Source of the DNA: JBEKSX01 sp049516635 | GTDB taxonomy: Bacteria; Bacteroidota; Ignavibacteria; Tepidaquicellales; OLB5 | Direction: 5' to 3' | NCBI GenBank assembly: GCA_049516635.1 | Contig: JBEKSX010000068.1 | Span: 1 to 16,708 of the forward strand | DNA length: 16,708 bases | In this document: positions 1 through 5,768 of the stretch, in pieces | How the letters are laid out: each line of letters opens with the position of its first letter | Position numbering within the stretch: position 1 is the first letter of the stretch | The notes under the pieces: generated by a model | The model's input: the letters and a program-made list of their open reading frames with translations, nothing else | What the model was told of the DNA's origin: nothing | The model's database searches: none | Program-made: the position numbers and the translations under genes

Positions 1-119
1 CCTTTCTTAATTCGATTATTGTAGATTCAAAGATCTCTTCTGCTTATGTTTGTGAGAACTATACCTGCAAACTGCCTGTTTCAAGTGCCGAGGAATTGAG
101 AAAGATTATTGAAGAATAG
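1..119 (+). CDS. C-terminal end of YyaL/SPATA20-type thioredoxin domain protein (partial)
   Basis: Reading frame 3 is open from the window edge to a TAG at 117-119 and encodes 38 residues. They include AYVCENYTCKLPVSSAEELR. The pattern 'VCEN-x2-C-x2-P-V/I-x3-EELR' is the characteristic tail of the DUF255/YyaL family (human SPATA20 ends in a very similar way). These are large proteins of about 670-700 residues with an N-terminal thioredoxin-like domain followed by a six-hairpin glycosidase-like domain. Their biochemical role is poorly known. Only the last few percent of the gene is present, so start, length and catalytic residues cannot be judged. It reads in the same direction as the dehydrogenase that follows, but a dispersed repeat separates them, so co-transcription is doubtful. 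Confidence 0.75.
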   Translation, partial: FLNSIIVDSKISSAYVCENYTCKLPVSSAEELRKIIEE

Positions 120-137
120 AATAAGTTCAGTTTTACT

Positions 138-212
138 GTCATTCTGAGGGAGCAAAGCGACCGAAGAATCTCTGAATATGACGTGTAGATCCTTCGCTGC
201 GCTCAGGATGAC
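138..212. repeat. Dispersed imperfect palindrome, copy 1 (GTCATTCTGAG...CAGGATGAC)
   Basis: The 75-base unit starts GTCATTCTGAG (138-148) and ends CTCAGGATGAC (202-212). The reverse complement of the right arm (GTCATCCTGAGCGCAGCGAA) lines up with the left arm through GTCAT-CTGAG and GCGA/GAAG blocks, so the unit folds into a long imperfect hairpin. Related sequences sit at 11020-11069 and, inverted, at 14399-14448. It lies just downstream of the YyaL-type stop, where a repeat could insert harmlessly or serve as a transcription end. Confidence 0.7.
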
Positions 213-249
213 TAAATGAATCATGCATTCAAAATAAGAATTCAAATCC

Positions 250-1272
250 ATGGAGCAAAACTACAATATCCCCAAAACAATGAGGGCGATGATTCTTGAT
301 ACTCCCGGAGAACCTCTCCAGCTAAAATACGTCCCCGTTCCTGTACCCGGAGATGAACAATTACTGATCCGAGTAGCCGCTTGCGGTGTTTGCAGAACAG
401 ATCTGCACATCGTTGACGGCGAGCTTACACATCCCAAGCTTCCACTGATAATCGGCCACGAGATTGTCGGCACGATTGCCGGTATGGGAAAGAATGTCAA
501 ACAATTCAGCCTCGGTGAAAGGGTCGGTGTGCCATGGCTCGGATATACCGACGGCACATGCCGATACTGCAAAAAGAACATGGAGAACCTTTGCGAGAAC
601 GCGGAGTTCACCGGCTACACAATCGACGGCGGCTACGCTGAATACACTGTTGCAGACCAGCGGTATTGTTTCAAGCTTCCCGGCGTTTACAGGGATACAG
701 AAGCGGCACCATTGCTCTGTGCGGGACTCATCGGTTACCGCTCATACAGGATGACCGGTGATAATATTGAGAAGCTCGGCATTTACGGATTCGGAGGAGC
801 CGCTCACATCATAGCGCAGATTGCCATTCACCAGGGGAAAAAAGTTTATGCTTTCACAAAGCCCGGTGACATGAACGGACAGCAGTTCGCACTGAAGCTC
901 GGTGCCGTTTGGGCAGGAAGCTCAAATGACATTCCTCCGGAAAAATTGGATGCAGCGATAATATTTGCTCCCGTTGGTGCACTCGTTCCTGCCGCACTCA
1001 AAGCAGTGGATAAAGGCGGTGTAGTAGTATGCGGAGGAATACACATGAGCGATATTCCATCCTTCAAATACGATCTTCTGTGGGAAGAAAGGGTTATCCG
1101 CTCTGTTGCAAACCTGACACGCAGGGACGGTGAAGAACTTCTCGAGATAGCGCCGAAGGTTCCCGTGAAAACCGAAGTACAGGTGTTTACGCTCGAGCAG
1201 GCGAACGATGCGCTGGACAACCTGCGTTCCGGAAATATAGAAGGTGCGGCAGTGCTTGCGATAGGTGTGTGA
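250..1272 (+). CDS. Zinc-dependent alcohol dehydrogenase (MDR family, AdhA-like)
   Basis: This 340-residue protein has the usual length of a medium-chain dehydrogenase, which interconverts alcohols and aldehydes with NAD(P) in the cytoplasm. An N-terminal GroES-like domain (about 10-150) carries the catalytic zinc motif GVCRTDLH (Cys48), GHE (His70-Glu71) and probably Cys157. The structural-zinc loop reads DGTCRYCKKNMENLC, with Cys104, Cys107 and Cys115. The expected first Cys of this loop is Asp101, so the site has either three Cys plus Asp or a weakened metal site. The Rossmann fold follows, with glycine motif GIYGFGGAAH at about 177-186. 'FTGYTIDGGYAEY' is typical of the subgroup annotated as zinc-binding alcohol dehydrogenase family protein (TIGR02822-like). 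No clear ribosome binding site is seen. MRAM at residue 11 is an alternative start. The physiological substrate cannot be read from sequence. Confidence 0.9.
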   Translation: MEQNYNIPKTMRAMILDTPGEPLQLKYVPVPVPGDEQLLIRVAACGVCRTDLHIVDGELTHPKLPLIIGHEIVGTIAGMGKNVKQFSLGERVGVPWLGYTDGTCRYCKKNMENLCENAEFTGYTIDGGYAEYTVADQRYCFKLPGVYRDTEAAPLLCAGLIGYRSYRMTGDNIEKLGIYGFGGAAHIIAQIAIHQGKKVYAFTKPGDMNGQQFALKLGAVWAGSSNDIPPEKLDAAIIFAPVGALVPAALKAVDKGGVVVCGGIHMSDIPSFKYDLLWEERVIRSVANLTRRDGEELLEIAPKVPVKTEVQVFTLEQANDALDNLRSGNIEGAAVLAIGV

Positions 1273-1372
1273 ACATTCAGAACCACAGATTCACTTGATT
1301 GGAAGGATTACATAGGAGAGACTCTGGGTACTTGAAATACCAATAAATACATAAATAGAGGATGATTTTAAA

Positions 1373-1981
1373 ATGAAATATTTATTAATCGCATTAATGT
1401 GGGCAGGATACTGTGCTCTCCATAGTTACTTGATAAGTATTAGATTCACAAATCTAATGACCCGCTTATTAAAGAACTATTATGCATTTTACAGGATTTG
1501 TTACGTATTGATCTCATTTATTTTACTCGTTCCACTAATCAATATTACAGGCCAAATAGATAATCAAGTGATTATAACTTATTCGTTATCTCTGACTATT
1601 GTCCGGTATGTACTTATTTCGAGTTCTTTGTTAATGTTCTTTTGGGCGTTTTTCTTCAACTATGATTCTTTATCGTTCTTTGGTATTCGCCAGATACTAA
1701 ACTTTTGGAAGGATAAGAAAATAAATCCGTCTGACGAGGTTAAAAAAAATGGATTGCTGGGAATAATAAGGCATCCGATGTATTTTGCCTTAATTTTATA
1801 TTTATGGTGCCAAACCTTCAGAGTTTCGGATATAGTTGTAAACATAGTGCTGACAATTTATATTATTATAGGAACGAGGCTTGAAGAAAAGAAACTTGTT
1901 TTAGAATTTGGTGATACATATGTCAGATATCAGCAGGAAGTACCAATGTTAATTCCATTTGCTAAAATAAATATTAGGTAG
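1373..1981 (+). CDS. Membrane methyltransferase of the ICMT/NnrU superfamily (paralog 1)
   Basis: This 202-residue, strongly hydrophobic protein has about five predicted membrane segments (about 1-20, 38-58, 68-95, 137-150 and 152-168). The conserved C-terminal module of isoprenylcysteine carboxyl methyltransferase-like enzymes is present: GLLGIIRHPMY (Arg133-His134-Pro135), then LEEKKL (170-175), FGDTYVRYQQEVPMLIPF to the end. In this superfamily these parts form the SAM pocket and the substrate-facing helices. The N-terminal 'WAGYCALHSYL...RICYVLISF' pattern resembles the NnrU/MddA branch. Members methylate small thiols, lipids or prenylated cysteines, and the substrate here is unknown. Two further members lie at 4946 and 5769. 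The gene is AT-rich compared with the upstream dehydrogenase. Confidence 0.8.
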   Translation: MKYLLIALMWAGYCALHSYLISIRFTNLMTRLLKNYYAFYRICYVLISFILLVPLINITGQIDNQVIITYSLSLTIVRYVLISSSLLMFFWAFFFNYDSLSFFGIRQILNFWKDKKINPSDEVKKNGLLGIIRHPMYFALILYLWCQTFRVSDIVVNIVLTIYIIIGTRLEEKKLVLEFGDTYVRYQQEVPMLIPFAKINIR

Positions 1982-2100
1982 ATTACTATCGATTGTATTT
2001 ATTGTAATATCTTATTTTGAACATATTTAGAAGAGAAGGAGATAGAAAAAAGAATTATTTCCTATATGGAATACTAAATATATTAAAATAATGCACACTC

Positions 2101-2547
2101 ATGAGCAGTAAAAATAACATCGAGGTAAAAACGATCTGCCTGATAAAAAACGGTAACCGGGAGATCTTTGTGTCTGAAGGTTTCGATTCGGTTAAAAAGC
2201 AATATTTCTACCGCCCTTTAGGGGGTAATGTGGAATTTGGAGAAAGAACGATTGATGCACTAAAAAGAGAGATCCGGGAGGAATTAGGTGAAGAAATCAT
2301 AAATCTTAAAATAGTTCTTGTTATCGAAAATATATTTCAGTTCGAAAGTTCACCGAGACATGAAATAATGTTCGTATTTACAGGAGATGTTGCTGACAAA
2401 AATTTTTACTTGAAGAAAGACAATTTGTATATTACCGAGAGTAACGGAGATAAAGCAAAAGTGATGTGGATCAGCATAGATGGCTGTTTAAACGGTAAGT
2501 TCAATTTAGTGCCTGAAGAATTGGGAGTAAAGATAAAAGACCTTTAA
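2101..2547 (+). CDS. Nudix hydrolase
   Basis: This 148-residue protein has the size of a single-domain Nudix enzyme. The Nudix box (G-x5-E-x7-REUxEExG) is intact from Gly42 to Gly63: GGNVEFGERT, then KREIREELG, with the metal-binding glutamates of REIREELGE at 57, 60 and 61. These enzymes cleave nucleoside diphosphate-linked compounds such as oxidised dNTPs, NDP-sugars or capped RNA, using Mg2+. The flanking residues ('TICLIKNGNREIFV', 'RPLGGNVEFGE', 'FVFTGDV') match small MutT-like proteins but do not specify a substrate. No clear Shine-Dalgarno site precedes the ATG. The gene stands alone between a membrane methyltransferase and a soluble methyltransferase on the same strand, with gaps of 119 and 69 bases. 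Confidence 0.88.
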   Translation: MSSKNNIEVKTICLIKNGNREIFVSEGFDSVKKQYFYRPLGGNVEFGERTIDALKREIREELGEEIINLKIVLVIENIFQFESSPRHEIMFVFTGDVADKNFYLKKDNLYITESNGDKAKVMWISIDGCLNGKFNLVPEELGVKIKDL

Positions 2548-2616
2548 TTATTTTTCCATGAATTTTCATAGTTTACTCAGAGTCCTCGACTTGTCTCCAA
2601 GGGGTCACATAAATAC

Positions 2617-3300
2617 ATGACCGGATATTACACTGAAATACTTTCTGCTGATAATCTAAAACGCTGTTACGATATAGCTCCTAAGCGAGTTATTCAATAT
2701 CTTGAAGCAGAAGTAAATTATGTTCTTCAGTTCATTAAACCTGAAGATTCTGTTTTAGAACTTGGCTGCGGGTACGGAAGGATATTACAGGTACTTGCCG
2801 GGAGAGCTAAAAGTGTTACAGGAATTGATACTTCTCCTTTCAGTATAGAATTGGGCAGAAAGGCGTTGAGCAGTCTGTTCAACTGCAGGCTGATCGAAAT
2901 GGATGCGGTGAATCTTGAATTTCCCGATAGTACTTTTGACGTTGTGATCTGCATTCAGAATGGAATCTCGGCTTTTCATGTTGACCAACTCCGGTTGTTA
3001 CACGAAAGTATTCGAGTGACTAAAGCCGGAGGGTTAATACTTTTTTCCAGCTATTCAGATAGATTCTGGAAACATCGTTTAGAATGGTTTCAGCTGCAAT
3101 CTGCCGAAGGTCTGATAGGTGAAATTGATTTTGAAAAGTCACGTGACGGACGAATAGTTTGCAAGGATGGGTTTACTGCAACTACCGTGAAACCCGGGCA
3201 GTTCATAAGACTCATTTCAAGCATCCGCGGGATAAATGCTGAGATAGAAGAAGTAGATGAATCGAGTATATTTTGCAGAATTACACCGGTGAAAACCTAG
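2617..3300 (+). CDS. Class I SAM-dependent methyltransferase
   Basis: This 227-residue soluble protein has a typical Rossmann-fold methyltransferase core. Motif I is VLELGCGYG (46-54), and the acidic residue that binds the SAM ribose is Asp71 in VTGIDTSP. A motif II/III region has EMDAVNLEFPD (Asp96), and motif IV is FDVVICIQNGISAF (108-120). It is followed by 'LLHESIRVTKAGGLILFSSYSD' (128-147), the usual strand and turn after motif IV. The C-terminal part (about 148-227) probably forms the substrate cap and has no motif I can assign, so the methyl acceptor is unknown. It resembles the methyltransferase-11/25 groups. The gene ends at a TAG in 3298-3300, just before a palindromic repeat that could end transcription. 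Confidence 0.87.
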   Translation: MTGYYTEILSADNLKRCYDIAPKRVIQYLEAEVNYVLQFIKPEDSVLELGCGYGRILQVLAGRAKSVTGIDTSPFSIELGRKALSSLFNCRLIEMDAVNLEFPDSTFDVVICIQNGISAFHVDQLRLLHESIRVTKAGGLILFSSYSDRFWKHRLEWFQLQSAEGLIGEIDFEKSRDGRIVCKDGFTATTVKPGQFIRLISSIRGINAEIEEVDESSIFCRITPVKT

Positions 3301-3333
3301 TGTTTTGCTAACAATACAATGTTCTCTTCATAA

Positions 3334-3385
3334 GGAATTCATTATACGCAGAGTGCCTATTAGGACACCCTGCGGTGGAATTCAT
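3334..3385. repeat. Imperfect palindromic repeat flanked by GGAATTCAT
   Basis: GGAATTCAT occurs at 3334-3342 and 3377-3385. Between them CGCAG (3347-3351) pairs with CTGCG (3370-3374), followed inward by GTG/CAC and CC/GG around a TATTA loop. The outer GAATTC blocks also pair, giving a hairpin of about 50 bases with a few mismatches. It sits between two convergently oriented coding ends, a common place for a bidirectional terminator, but there is no clear T-tract. It could equally be a dispersed palindromic element. Confidence 0.5.
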
Positions 3386-3393
3386 GATTTTAG

Positions 3394-3567
3394 CTATCTT
3401 CTCACCACTTTCTTCGGCTGCATGAAGGAGAAAGAAATTCCCGCATAGAAATTTATTGATTGCAGATTGATAGCATTGACAGTAAAGAAGAACTCTGCTA
3501 TAATCAAATTTCCATCATATTTATATTCATTCGTGATTAATTCATTCAGGTAAAATAAATATTGCGT
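3394..3567 (-). pseudogene. C-terminal remnant of a beta-barrel outer-membrane-like protein
   Basis: On the minus strand a frame runs from a TAA at 3568-3570 to a TAG at 3394-3396 without an ATG start and encodes 57 residues. The sequence alternates hydrophobic and polar residues (NLIIAEFFFTVNAINLQ) and closes with INFYAGISFSFMQPKKVVRR. That looks like the final strand of an outer-membrane beta barrel plus a short basic tail. There is no start codon, no signal peptide and no upstream barrel, so I read it as a decayed 3' end left after a deletion or an insertion near the tRNA. The call rests on pattern alone. A chance open frame of this length is possible, but the barrel-like ending makes that less likely. 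Confidence 0.45.
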
Positions 3568-3576
3568 TTATTTACA

Positions 3577-3607
3577 TTGAATTAAGTATGTACCAAAACT
3601 ATATTTG
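3577..3607 (+). promoter_or_regulatory. Bacteroidota-type promoter for tRNA-Ser(UGA)
   Basis: TATATTTG at 3600-3607 matches the Bacteroidota -7 element TAnnTTTG exactly. A TTG at 3577-3579 lies 20 bases upstream, close to where the -33 TTTG/TTG element is expected. The motif ends 13 bases before the tRNA, so transcription would start a few bases upstream of the mature 5' end. Confidence 0.5.
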
Positions 3608-3620
3608 TATTCAAATTTTA

Positions 3621-3702
3621 GGAGAGCTCGCATAATGGTATTGCAGCGGTCTTGAAAACCGCCGCCCGCAAGGGTGTGGGGGTTCGAATCCCTCGCTCTC
3701 CG
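3621..3702 (+). tRNA. tRNA-Ser (anticodon TGA)
   Basis: The acceptor stem GGAGAGC (3621-3627) pairs with GCTCTCC (3695-3701), and the discriminator is G3702. The D-arm is GCA...TGC. The anticodon stem GCGGT/ACCGC encloses the loop CTTGAAA with anticodon TGA at 3653-3655. The variable arm is long (3663-3677) with a CCC/GGG stem, as expected of a class II tRNA. The T-arm GGGGG-TTCGAAT-CCCTC has one G-T pair. At 82 bases it is slightly short for tRNA-Ser. CCA is not encoded. It reads serine codons of the UCA type. Confidence 0.95.
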
Positions 3703-3762
3703 CAAGAATTGCAAGTAAGGTTACTTTTTCATAAATAAATCTTAAAATTTTCTTTCGTGAAC

Positions 3763-4251
3763 ATGGTTACAAAATCTTTATTTATTATTTCCTTCTCTGT
3801 TTTGCTCTATATGAGTGGATTTTCACAGCCTAAGGAGTTAAAGTTTGATATGAAATATCAGATCATCAGCAATGATTTTCTTATCATTAATGATACTTTG
3901 AATCATAAGATCGGAAAAGCAGCAGGCACTGGAAGTGCGGCATTTAAAGATGGTTCGAATGCAGATGTCAGGATATTCTTTATATATGATTATGTAAACG
4001 GTAATGGGGATTTTATCGAGTATTATTTGCTAACTTTTCCCGATAAATCAACTTTAACGATTCAGGCAAAAGGCAGATCCTTTGGTTCTTCCGATGAAAG
4101 TATGCCTTTATTCACTGCACAGGTTAATGTTACAGGAGGATCAGGAGTGTATGCACAATTTAAAGGAACAGGGGGTATGAGCGGAAACAGAAAAAATATT
4201 TTAGACAGCGGTTCAATTGTGAAATTGAGCTTTGATATAAAACAGCAATAG
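3763..4251 (+). CDS. Small secreted protein, allene-oxide-cyclase/dirigent-like barrel (tentative)
   Basis: Starting from the ATG at 3763 gives 162 residues; a GTG at 3757 would add two. Residues 1-21 form a signal peptide (short basic start, hydrophobic FIISFSVLLYM, likely cleavage after GFS), so the protein is exported. The mature part is rich in beta-strand, with GTGSAAFKDG (56-64), IFFIYDYV (71-78), LLTFPDKSTLTIQAKGR (89-105) and VNVTGGSGVYAQFKGTGGMSG (121-141). The 'VTGGSGxYAxFKGTGxMxG' pattern is what I associate with allene-oxide-cyclase-like and dirigent-like barrels in bacteria, where function is unknown. No catalytic residue can be named. It stands alone between two serine tRNAs, on the same strand. 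Confidence 0.7.
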   Translation: MVTKSLFIISFSVLLYMSGFSQPKELKFDMKYQIISNDFLIINDTLNHKIGKAAGTGSAAFKDGSNADVRIFFIYDYVNGNGDFIEYYLLTFPDKSTLTIQAKGRSFGSSDESMPLFTAQVNVTGGSGVYAQFKGTGGMSGNRKNILDSGSIVKLSFDIKQQ

Positions 4252-4281
4252 CTCTTTGAAAAATAGTAACTAAAAATAATC

Positions 4282-4368
4282 GGAGAGGTGCTCGAGTGGT
4301 TGAAGAGGCACGCCTGGAGAGCGTGTGTACGGGTGACCGTACCGTGGGTTCGAATCCCACCTTCTCCG
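4282..4368 (+). tRNA. tRNA-Ser (anticodon GGA)
   Basis: The acceptor stem GGAGAGG (4282-4288) pairs with CTTCTCC (4361-4367) with one G-T pair, and the discriminator is G4368. The D-arm contains CTCGAGTGGTTGAAGAG. The anticodon arm CACGC-CTGGAGA-GCGTG carries the anticodon GGA. The variable arm is long (GTGTACGGGTGACCGTACC region) with a strong stem, and the T-arm is GTGGG-TTCGAAT-CCCAC. It is 87 bases long, normal for tRNA-Ser, and reads UCC/UCU. CCA is not encoded. Its 3' end is duplicated downstream of the adjacent GIY-YIG gene. Confidence 0.96.
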
Positions 4369-4373
4369 CAAAA
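4355..4373 (+). repeat. Left direct repeat (tRNA 3' end), putative attachment/target duplication
   Basis: TCCCACCTTCTCCGCAAAA here covers the last 14 bases of tRNA-Ser(GGA) plus 5 downstream bases. It is repeated without mismatch at 4748-4766. A 19-base identity within 400 bases is not expected by chance. The placement at a tRNA 3' end is the classic attachment-site arrangement, although no integrase lies between the copies. Confidence 0.85.
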
Positions 4374-4450
4374 CTACGCAATGAGGGTCTAACTGAAGGG
4401 AAAAAACACATCACCTGCTTCGTTTGGCAGGCCAAATAATATTAATAATT

Positions 4451-4711
4451 ATGTGGTGGTATGTTTATATATTAAGAAGCAAGAAGAATGATAGGATATA
4501 CATTGGTTCCACGAATAATTTAAAAAGAAGGATAAGGGAACATAACCAGGGGTTAAACAAATCAACAAAGCCATTTATCCCATGGGTTATCGAAGCTTCA
4601 ATTGCTGTCAAAGAGGAACGCAAGGCAAGAGAATTAGAGGAATACTTTAAGACGGGATCAGGCAGCTCAATACTTAGGAAGCGAATTTTAAGCAACAAAG
4701 CAGATGATTAA
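4451..4711 (+). CDS. GIY-YIG family nuclease, small (UPF0213/YhbQ-like)
   Basis: From the ATG at 4451 the protein is 86 residues, the normal size for stand-alone GIY-YIG domains. An upstream in-frame ATG at 4424 would add nine residues, but family members begin at 'WYVYIL', so 4451 is preferred. The domain runs YVYILRS (4-10, the 'GIY' strand), YIGSTNN (17-23, the 'YIG' strand), LKRRIREHNQG (24-34, with the usual Arg and the R-x3-H helix), then a helix with Glu61 in ERKARELEEYFKTGSG, the candidate catalytic glutamate. These nucleases cut DNA with Mg2+. Some act in repair, and relatives are homing endonucleases. The position directly behind tRNA-Ser, between two copies of the tRNA 3' end, suggests a role in spread of the segment. 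That role is inference. Confidence 0.88.
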   Translation: MWWYVYILRSKKNDRIYIGSTNNLKRRIREHNQGLNKSTKPFIPWVIEASIAVKEERKARELEEYFKTGSGSSILRKRILSNKADD

Positions 4712-4747
4712 GTAATAAATCCGGATGAGTATCTGACGCGTAGTTGC

Positions 4748-4766
4748 TCCCACCTTCTCCGCAAAA
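4748..4766 (+). repeat. Right direct repeat, orphan copy of the tRNA-Ser(GGA) 3' end
   Basis: This is a perfect second copy of TCCCACCTTCTCCGCAAAA (first copy 4355-4373), with no tRNA body attached. The bases immediately before and after differ between copies, so the identity is exactly the 19-mer. It lies 36 bases after the GIY-YIG stop codon. Confidence 0.85.
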
Positions 4767-4945
4767 ATTCCAACCATATATACGCTTACATCTTTAAGAG
4801 CCTGAAAGATCGACGAAACCGACTTATGAAAAGGTTTTATAATCTGTTTCATTCTTCTATTTACTTATTAATTAAGTTAGAATTTAATTTCAATTTATTA
4901 ATTCTTACTTTATGATGTTAAGGAGGCGAATTAAATACTGTACGG

Positions 4946-5623
4946 ATGGATAAGCTTAAGAAACAAGTGACGTTTCAGACAACAGGGTTCCTAATAGTCT
5001 GCTGGCTCCTTCTTTTTTTACCATCATGGACTATAAATTTCTGGGAAGCGTGGGTGTATTGGGGTGTCATATCATTTTCGATTATAATTATTGATATATA
5101 TTTCGTGAAGAAAGATCCCAAGCTGATAGAACGCCGCATGAGATTAGGAACAGTAGGTGAAAAAAAGAGATCACAAAAGATCTTACAATCGATTTTGAGT
5201 GTATTTTACGTTTTCCTTTTTGTCTTTCCGGGATTCGATCACCGCTATCATTGGTCGGATGTACCTGCATCTCTCATAATTATTGCGGATGCTTTGGTTC
5301 TGCTCTCGTATCTGATAATTTTCCGTGTGTTCATGGAAAATAGTTTTACTTCAAGCATTATTGAAGTTGATACGGATCAAAGAGTGATAATGACAGGACC
5401 TTACAGAGTAGTCCGCCATCCTACATATTCGGGTGGAATTTTGCTTTTCATAGCTACAGCATTTGCGCTGGGCTCGTTCTGGGATTTATTCTTCGTAATT
5501 CCTTTGATCCTTGGAGTGATAATAAGGCTATTGGATGAGGAGAAATTTTTATCTGAGAATTTAGAGGGTTATAAAGAGTATTGTGAAAAGACAACTTACC
5601 GATTGATCCCGGGGTTGTGGTAA
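4946..5623 (+). CDS. Isoprenylcysteine carboxyl methyltransferase (ICMT)-like membrane protein (paralog 2)
   Basis: This 225-residue polytopic membrane protein has hydrophobic segments at about 12-28, 36-54, 83-95, 107-127, 162-176 and 179-195. The C-terminal ICMT/PEMT module is complete: MTGPYRVVRHPTYSGG (149-164, with Arg157-His158-Pro159), then LLDEEKFLSENLEGYKEYCEKTTYRLIPGLW (195-225). This is the usual arrangement for bacterial 'methyltransferase family protein' members, which use SAM in the membrane. The acceptor is unknown; prenylcysteine is unlikely in a bacterium. AAGGAGG at about 4920-4926 is a good Shine-Dalgarno sequence but lies about 19 bases from this ATG, longer than usual, and no closer in-frame start is evident. 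Paralogs lie at 1373 and 5769, the latter only 145 bases downstream. Confidence 0.86.
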   Translation: MDKLKKQVTFQTTGFLIVCWLLLFLPSWTINFWEAWVYWGVISFSIIIIDIYFVKKDPKLIERRMRLGTVGEKKRSQKILQSILSVFYVFLFVFPGFDHRYHWSDVPASLIIIADALVLLSYLIIFRVFMENSFTSSIIEVDTDQRVIMTGPYRVVRHPTYSGGILLFIATAFALGSFWDLFFVIPLILGVIIRLLDEEKFLSENLEGYKEYCEKTTYRLIPGLW

Positions 5624-5768
5624 ATGAAAATAAAATGATACCCTTTTACCCTTCTTGATTTAAAATTATCTCTCCTATAATACCTTAAAATATCTCATGA
5701 ATTGAAATTTTGCATGTAATTTCATGGAATTAAATTCTATTATTGATAAATTACCCTTTAAATAGCCG

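Larger units (their letters stand above)
3301..3620. other. Intergenic region: palindrome, gene remnant and tRNA promoter
   Basis: Between the methyltransferase stop and tRNA-Ser(UGA) lie, in order, a roughly 50-base imperfect palindrome (3334-3385), a minus-strand remnant of an outer-membrane protein tail (3394-3567) and a Bacteroidota-type promoter motif just upstream of the tRNA (3577-3607). No intact gene is seen here. Confidence 0.6.
4355..4766 (+). mobile_element. Putative minimal tRNA-targeting element carrying one GIY-YIG gene
   Basis: The unit is bounded by the 19-bp direct repeats and is 393 bases from one repeat start to the next. It holds only the GIY-YIG gene (4451-4711) and short ends. 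Just inside the repeats, AACTACGC (4372-4379) and GCGTAGTT (4738-4745) form an 8-bp inverted repeat. A short hairpin, CCTGC...GCAGG (4414-4431), precedes the gene. The likely reading is insertion at the tRNA 3' end that supplies a replacement 3' end, so the tRNA stays intact and the old 3' end remains at 4748-4766. Mobility is inferred from structure only. Confidence 0.55.

Noticed and set aside
846..1286. A 146-residue minus-strand frame inside the dehydrogenase
   Set aside because: It is a shadow of a well-supported gene; the Ser/Thr/Ala-rich composition is typical of antisense frames.
4160..4435. Minus-strand open frame across tRNA-Ser(GGA), with a peptide containing EKVGFEPTVRSPVH
   Set aside because: It is the antisense reading of the tRNA gene. 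This kind of peptide arises wherever tRNA-Ser is translated on the opposite strand.
4748..4766. A second, partial tRNA gene
   Set aside because: Only the 3' acceptor and part of the T-arm are present, with no anticodon arm upstream, so it is a repeat rather than a tRNA.
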